From: an uncultured Lacticaseibacillus sp.
Lineage (GTDB): Bacteria; Bacillota; Bacilli; Lactobacillales; Lactobacillaceae
Direction of reading: 5' to 3'
NCBI GenBank assembly: GCA_934370925.1
Contig: CAKRNG010000045.1
Coordinates: forward strand, 1 to 9,073
DNA length: 9,073 nucleotides
This document shows positions 5,370 to 9,073 of this stretch, piece by piece; position 1 is the stretch's first letter; each line of letters starts with the position of its first letter. The notes beneath the pieces are model-generated. The model was not told the DNA's origin, ran no database searches, and saw nothing but the letters and a program-made list of their open reading frames with translations. Both the position numbers and the translations under genes were made by a program.

Positions 5370-8143
5370 TGCTTCTGATACATCGCAATCCCAAACAAAC
5401 CGGCTGCACAAATCAACATTGCTGCAGCAACCGCCGCAATTTTAAGTGGACCCGTTCCACCTGTACTTGGGAGTTGACCTGCAGGCGCATCCTGTAACTT
5501 AATAACTTCGGTGTTGTTATCGCTCCGACCGTCTTCGCTGAGGTTAACAGCAAATGTGTCATTTTCAGACTTCACCCAGATAGTCAATTCGCCATTAACA
5601 ACTTGTGTCCCCACTTCAACAGTCACAGCAGACGCAAGTTGATACCCGTTTGGTGCTTTCGCCTCGGTCAATTGGTACGTGCCCGGTTTAACATTCGTGA
5701 AGGTAAGGTTATACGTATCATTGTTACGAACGGTATCACTGGTATAGAGAACTTTGTCGGTATCATCTGGATCATTCAGTGTGTACTGCGCGCCCTTGAG
5801 CATTTTGTCTGTATCACTTGCGACCTTTTTCAGTAGCAGGTTAATGGGCGCCAGTTTATCTATGAATGTGTAAATTTGCGTTGCGTCCCCTTTAACCGCC
5901 GTCACCTTCTGCGCATCCGCTAACTGATACCCCTTTGGCGCACCCGTTTCCGTGACAGTATACTCAGCGTTCAATTCCAACTCATCAAAGGTCGCTTCCC
6001 CTTCATTGTTGGTTGTCTCTGTTCGGTTAAGGCCATTCCCTGTCAACGTAAACGTGGCGTCCTTCAAGGGGTGCCCGGATTCATCAACCTTTTTGACTGT
6101 CACCTGTCCCGGAATCTTCTTGTCTTCAACCTGACTTTTAGCCGTGATGGCACCAGATTCGAAGACGCCTTGCCGATTAGACTCAGTGGCAACAAGTTCA
6201 CCATTCTTATTTTCTGCTACGGTCAATTCAACCGGTTGATCAAGCTTTTCGTACCCTTCAGGCGCCTTCGTTTCAGTTAACGTGTACGTGCCTGCCTCCA
6301 GTTCCGTGGCAAACTGCACCTGACCATTCTTATCGGATGTTGCAGACTGCTTCTCACCTTCAGTCTCATTCGTTGGCGTCAGTTCGAACGTCGCACCAGC
6401 CAACGCTGTGCCGTTATCATCGACCTTCGTGAATGCAAAGCTTAATCCCAATCCTTTAACCGCAATCTGAACTTTATTCGACTTCTGCGTTAAGTTGACA
6501 TCGTTATCGTAATTGAAGGTACTTTCCGCAACGTTGTCCATGGTGTCATCAATCTTATCCGCCGTGGTGTTCGTCACCCGACATTTAACCCGAATGGTGA
6601 AGTCTTTACCAAAGTACGCCGCTTGTCGCGAAAGTGTGTTGATGCTATTTGTTGCGTCATTCGACAGCACAAATTTCAAATTGTTAGTACTGGTTTCCGA
6701 TTGATTACTGAAGGCAGTCTCAGTCGACCCCAGTTCACTTCCGTCAAGACCGTACAGTGTTGCGGATTCGAACTGAACCCCATCTGGCAATGTGTCCGTA
6801 ATCTCGTATCCGTTCGGTACAATTAACCCCTGCGAACTCAAATCAATCGTGGGTTGGTTAATGTAATAATAGAATTCCTGACCCGTTGTCACGTAACGGT
6901 CCGCCCGCTTCGGTATCCCCGGATTCAAATCACTATCCGCAGTATGCCCAGTTTGTGCATACGTCGAAGAAAAACCGTCATCACCGGTGTACCGATCCAG
7001 GTCATCATCATATCGCTGTGAATAACCCGTTTCTGAACCAGTCGGCTTATCCCACGTATCGCCATCTTGGAACTGGTTGATTGGCTCGACCGTCTTAATT
7101 GGCTTGCTTTGTGTCGTTGGGTACACCGTGGCACTACTAAACGCATTCCAAGCACGGCCCCAGACTGAACCGAAAACAAACGTCGTACTGGTTCCCGACA
7201 GCGGCAGTGAGATGGACGCACGCTGGAAGTCACTCGAACCGAGCGTATCCTGAAAGTCAGTCGTTCCATCTGCGTAGTAAGTGTTATTTGTGTAGTCTGC
7301 ACCACGAACACCATTTTTGTGATAGCTGATAAGGGAATCACTCGACCCAATCCCAGTAGCACTACCATCAGCTAACCCGGCATATTCAGCTGACATATCC
7401 GCCTCATTCGTTCCCTGACCCGCATTCAACGAGTTGAAGGTAAAGACAGACTGCTTTTGGCCCAAATCAATTGCTTTACTAGGGTCCGATGGTGAATAGA
7501 ACTCCACCGTCATGTGCATTGACTTAATTCCACCATAAACCACTCCAGAGAAGAAATTGTCCGAAAAAAGAATATACGGATTTGTACTTCCAGACCATTT
7601 TGGTTGGTCACCATAAATAATGTCCGAAACCGTGACACGTGCACCAATCGGTTGAAGATTTGGTTCTTCAGTTGAACCAAAATTATATAAGCCCACGTTG
7701 GAGTAGTTCAGATTAACGTTACCGTCAATTGTTCCCTGTGGATATGGACTATCATCCTTACCCTGACTCGTAATTCTGGTAAACACAATACCTTCCGTAC
7801 CAGCACCGGGGGTAAAGCGCGTGTAGTTCTCTCTTTTTTTTGTCCAGTCAGACCAAACCCGTTCATCCGCACCATTGCCACCACTGGCGCTCCAAGAATG
7901 CGTGTCATAACGTTGGTTCCCATCGTAATCAAGCGTCACTTCCGAAACTGCATCTTGAGATATCACTAGTCTATTTGCTGTATTTGAACTAGTTGATGTA
8001 TCTCCTTGCGCAACAACGCGCTCATTCTTAGTTTGAACAGCTGAAACCGCCGTTGCGATACCGACTGCTACTAAGAAAACCCCTAAGATACCTAGCCACC
8101 CATGGCCCCTATTTCGTCGGTGAGTTAAACCATGCCCTCTCAT
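5351..8143 (-). CDS. Large tip/adhesin-like pilin with isopeptide D2 and three CnaB domains, LPxTG
   Basis: First gene of the pilus operon; by size (930 residues) and position it corresponds to SpaF/SpaC-type tip pilins that carry the adhesive head. Residues 1-36 form a basic N-terminus and hydrophobic export segment (~16-36). Residues ~50-345 are a head region rich in Ser, Thr, Gly and aromatic residues that I do not recognise; there is no convincing von Willebrand A MIDAS motif, so its ligand cannot be predicted. Residues ~412-560 look like a fimbrial isopeptide D2-type domain (YEITDTLPDGVQ at 446-457; Asn537 as possible bond partner). Three CnaB/SpaA-type domains follow: ~567-645 (Lys573, E-box Glu624 in TETKAPEGY), ~678-762 (Lys684/685, Glu732 in TETGAPKGY) and ~767-850 (Lys772/773, Glu827 in TEAKAPNGY). 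LPSTGG (891-896), a membrane segment (~898-920) and a KHRGDQL tail end the protein. AAGGAG stands 8 bases before the ATG. An A8 tract (codons 101-104) and a G6 tract (last codons) are odd. Confidence 0.9.
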   Translation of the reverse strand: MRGHGLTHRRNRGHGWLGILGVFLVAVGIATAVSAVQTKNERVVAQGDTSTSSNTANRLVISQDAVSEVTLDYDGNQRYDTHSWSASGGNGADERVWSDWTKKRENYTRFTPGAGTEGIVFTRITSQGKDDSPYPQGTIDGNVNLNYSNVGLYNFGSTEEPNLQPIGARVTVSDIIYGDQPKWSGSTNPYILFSDNFFSGVVYGGIKSMHMTVEFYSPSDPSKAIDLGQKQSVFTFNSLNAGQGTNEADMSAEYAGLADGSATGIGSSDSLISYHKNGVRGADYTNNTYYADGTTDFQDTLGSSDFQRASISLPLSGTSTTFVFGSVWGRAWNAFSSATVYPTTQSKPIKTVEPINQFQDGDTWDKPTGSETGYSQRYDDDLDRYTGDDGFSSTYAQTGHTADSDLNPGIPKRADRYVTTGQEFYYYINQPTIDLSSQGLIVPNGYEITDTLPDGVQFESATLYGLDGSELGSTETAFSNQSETSTNNLKFVLSNDATNSINTLSRQAAYFGKDFTIRVKCRVTNTTADKIDDTMDNVAESTFNYDNDVNLTQKSNKVQIAVKGLGLSFAFTKVDDNGTALAGATFELTPTNETEGEKQSATSDKNGQVQFATELEAGTYTLTETKAPEGYEKLDQPVELTVAENKNGELVATESNRQGVFESGAITAKSQVEDKKIPGQVTVKKVDESGHPLKDATFTLTGNGLNRTETTNNEGEATFDELELNAEYTVTETGAPKGYQLADAQKVTAVKGDATQIYTFIDKLAPINLLLKKVASDTDKMLKGAQYTLNDPDDTDKVLYTSDTVRNNDTYNLTFTNVKPGTYQLTEAKAPNGYQLASAVTVEVGTQVVNGELTIWVKSENDTFAVNLSEDGRSDNNTEVIKLQDAPAGQLPSTGGTGPLKIAAVAAAMLICAAGLFGIAMYQKHRGDQL
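7834..7841 (-). repeat. A8 homopolymer tract within the adhesin gene
   Basis: On the coding (minus) strand eight A residues run through ACA AAA AAA AGA, codons 101-104 (Thr-Lys-Lys-Arg). It is the longest homopolymer I noticed in the coding sequence. One base gained or lost would truncate the adhesin soon after the export signal; one alternative frame through the tract stops at 7708. Confidence 0.9.
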
Positions 8144-8151
8144 AGCAAAAA

Positions 8152-8157
8152 CTCCTT
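8152..8157 (-). promoter_or_regulatory. Ribosome binding site of the pilus operon's first gene
   Basis: AAGGAG on the minus strand, 8 bases before the ATG at 8143-8141. It supports this start over the next in-frame methionine, which has no comparable site in front. Confidence 0.8.
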
Positions 8158-8174
8158 ATTAAAACTCACACCCC

Positions 8175-8203
8175 CGTATTTGGTTCCCCCGAATACAAAT
8201 ACG
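8175..8203 (-). promoter_or_regulatory. Inverted repeat in the leader of the pilus operon
   Basis: CGTATTTG (8175-8182) and CAAATACG (8196-8203) are exact inverted copies separated by 13 bases. In the mRNA the stem-loop would lie about 18 bases upstream of the AAGGAG site, with a GGGGG tract in the loop and another GGGGG just after the stem. No T run follows, so it does not look like a terminator. It could be a regulator binding site or an mRNA structure affecting translation; the sequence does not decide this. Confidence 0.55.
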
Positions 8204-8263
8204 TCTAGCAGTCTTTTCCCTGAATTTCATATAACAACTGCTATTACAAGTTTAATAACGACT

Positions 8264-8292
8264 ATTATGTTAATTAGCTATTAGATTGACGT
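8264..8292 (-). promoter_or_regulatory. Candidate promoter of the pilus operon
   Basis: On the minus strand ACGTCA (8292-8287) and CATAAT (8269-8264) stand 17 bases apart, a weak -35 and a good -10. This would give a leader of roughly 115 bases containing the 8175-8203 inverted repeat, and would place the 18-bp palindrome at 8295-8312 just upstream of the -35. The region is so AT-rich that other -10-like sequences exist (for example TTATAT near 8230), so the choice is tentative. Confidence 0.25.
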
Positions 8293-8294
8293 TT

Positions 8295-8312
8295 AATAAA
8301 AACGTTTTTATT
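8295..8312. promoter_or_regulatory. 18-bp perfect palindrome, possible operator (cre-like)
   Basis: AATAAAAACGTTTTTATT reads the same on both strands. The central CG flanked by A and T runs is the kind of site bound by LacI-family regulators. Compared with the CcpA cre core TGNAANCGNTTNCA it fits all fixed positions except the outer G and C. It lies about 150 bases upstream of the first pilus gene. Binding by CcpA or any other protein is inference. Confidence 0.5.
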
Positions 8313-8493
8313 CGAAAAGCTTGAGCGACGTAAGTTTAGCATAGTTGAAAACTGAATAAAAGGAAAAACGCATAAAAACAATTAATAATAACGCTTTGCG
8401 ATTACAACAAAACCTGACATCGTTCAGAATATAATTAAAATCATAAATTCAGTTGTGTTAACGTTTTTGGTGTTTTTTAAATCGTTTAATTTT

Positions 8494-8503
8494 AAAACGT
8501 TTT
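8494..8503. promoter_or_regulatory. Second AAAACGTTTT palindrome in the upstream region
   Basis: A 10-bp palindrome with the same CG-centred core as the 18-bp palindrome at 8295-8312. Further ACGTTT boxes stand at 8289-8294 and 8461-8466. Recurrence of the core within about 215 bases suggests a multi-site operator, but AT-rich DNA yields such palindromes more easily. Confidence 0.35.
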
Positions 8504-8622
8504 TTCTAAACCGCGTACAATTTTCATGCATATATAACTTAATTTGATATATTAACAATTAGATTTAAAGTTATACAAAATACTTAAACCGATGCTATTA
8601 CACGTCAGCCGAAATTAAACTG

Positions 8623-8667
8623 CAGCGTCTAAAGGCATCCTGAAAACCAGGATGCCTTTAGACGCTG
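8623..8667. repeat. Perfect 20-bp-stem hairpin at the edge of the tandem array
   Basis: CAGCGTCTAAAGGCATCCTG (8623-8642) and its exact inverse (8648-8667) are separated by AAAAC. The right arm ends in ACGCTG, which is also the beginning of each unit of the tandem array, so the hairpin merges into unit 1. On the minus strand the stem is followed by CAGTTTAATTTC, a poor T run; on the plus strand by no T run. It could be a terminator-like barrier for minus-strand transcripts coming from the array side, or the terminal structure of a repeat element. Confidence 0.85.
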
Positions 8668-9073
8668 ATGTCTTGGCTACTTCCCTCAATGGTAGCTGCG
8701 TTCGTTCCTCACTACGCATTAAGTGGCCGTATGCAGCAAAGCTAACCTGCATTTGGCCTCGCTTGTTTTCACGTTTCACGCTGATGTCTTGGCTACTTCG
8801 CTCAATGTAGCTTCGTTCGTTCCTCACTACGCATTAAGTGGCCGTATGCAGCAGAGCTAACCTGCATTTGGCCTCGCTTGTTTTCACGTTTCACGCTGAT
8901 GTCTTGGCTACTTCCCTCAATGGTAGCTTCGTTCGTTCCTCACTACGCATTAAGTGGCCGTATGCAGCAGAGCTAACCTGCATTTGGCCCCACTTATTTT
9001 CACGTTTCACGCTGATGTCTTGGCTACTTCCCTCAATGGTAGCTTCGTTCGTTCCTCACTACGCATTAAGTGG
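8662..9073. repeat. Tandem array of ~116-bp units (three full, one partial)
   Basis: Units beginning ACGCTGATGTCTTGGCT start at 8662, 8778, 8893 and 9009, giving lengths of 116, 115 and 116 bases; the fourth is cut by the window end. The units differ at only about seven positions. Each holds GCTAC...GTAGC and a longer hairpin built from TAAGTGG, ATGCAG, CTGCAT and a closing arm. Lengths not divisible by three shift the frame from unit to unit, so a coding role is unlikely. There are no spacers, so this is not CRISPR. It may be a short interspersed repeat family amplified in tandem. Confidence 0.92.

Larger units (their letters stand above)
8204..8622. other. AT-rich intergenic region upstream of the pilus operon
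   Basis: About 420 bases without a gene and much richer in A and T than the genes. It holds the candidate promoter, the ACGTTT boxes and many A and T runs that may bend the DNA. I found no open reading frame with a ribosome binding site and no RNA gene. Its likely role is control of the operon to its left. Confidence 0.7.

Noticed and set aside
5355..5411. Upstream ATG at 5411 as the start of the minor pilin (399 residues)
   Set aside because: It would put 19 residues without export features before an otherwise complete signal peptide. The ATG at 5354 has the ATGA overlap and G-rich site.
6925..7368. 147-codon minus-strand frame inside the adhesin gene
   Set aside because: It is an alternative frame of the adhesin without a supported start and with a composition unlike a real protein.
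7996..8010. DTSTS near the adhesin N-terminus as a von Willebrand A MIDAS motif
   Set aside because: It lies directly after the export segment, not at the end of a beta strand in a Rossmann-like fold, and the other metal-site residues are not seen.
8615..8827. A 70-residue minus-strand open frame over the repeats
   Set aside because: It spans the hairpin and two repeat units, and the 115/116-base period breaks the frame from unit to unit. It looks like a by-product of the repeat.
8662..9073. CRISPR array
   Set aside because: The units are contiguous 115/116-bp copies without unique spacers, and no cas gene is present.

Overview
The window looks like part of a chromosome or accessory island of a Gram-positive lactic acid bacterium, probably Lactobacillaceae. 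The reasons are LPxTG sorting signals, AAGGAG-type ribosome binding sites, a class C sortase, roughly balanced GC in the genes and very AT-rich intergenic DNA. The genus cannot be fixed from the sequence alone.

All genes are on the minus strand, so transcription runs from right to left. The core is a complete four-gene sortase-dependent pilus operon. In transcription order it holds a 930-residue tip/adhesin-like pilin (8143-5351), a minor/basal-type pilin (5354-4212, start corrected from a longer reading frame), a 512-residue major (backbone) pilin with a YPKN pilin motif (4210-2672), and a class C pilin-polymerising sortase (2597-1440). Order and sizes resemble the SpaFED type of lactobacilli (large pilin, minor pilin, backbone pilin, sortase). 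The first three genes are packed tightly: a 4-base ATGA overlap, then a 1-base gap. A terminator-like hairpin lies between the backbone pilin and the sortase. Together these suggest that protein ratios are set by translational coupling and partial termination. All pilins carry an N-terminal export signal, CnaB/SpaA-type isopeptide domains and a C-terminal LPxTG, membrane segment and charged tail. The sortase would join the backbone pilins through the YPKN lysine and add the other two.

Downstream, after 75 bases with a possible extended -10 promoter, is a complete 379-residue alpha/beta-hydrolase of the DUF2974 (Mbeg1-like) family (1364-225). The last 224 bases on the left hold no gene that I can support.

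Upstream of the operon is about 930 bases without a gene, in three parts. The first is a leader with an 8-bp inverted repeat close to the first ribosome binding site. The second is an AT-rich stretch with repeated ACGTTT boxes, including an 18-bp perfect palindrome. The third is a 20-bp-stem hairpin that abuts a tandem array of 115/116-bp units, which runs off the right end of the window.

The observations most worth following are: a degenerate CnaB-like domain fused to the sortase after its second membrane segment, and so predicted to be cytoplasmic; two LPxTG motifs in the minor pilin; homopolymer tracts in the adhesin gene that could switch its reading frame; the intra-operon terminator; and the 116-bp repeats, whose base changes preserve pairing in a plus-strand hairpin.
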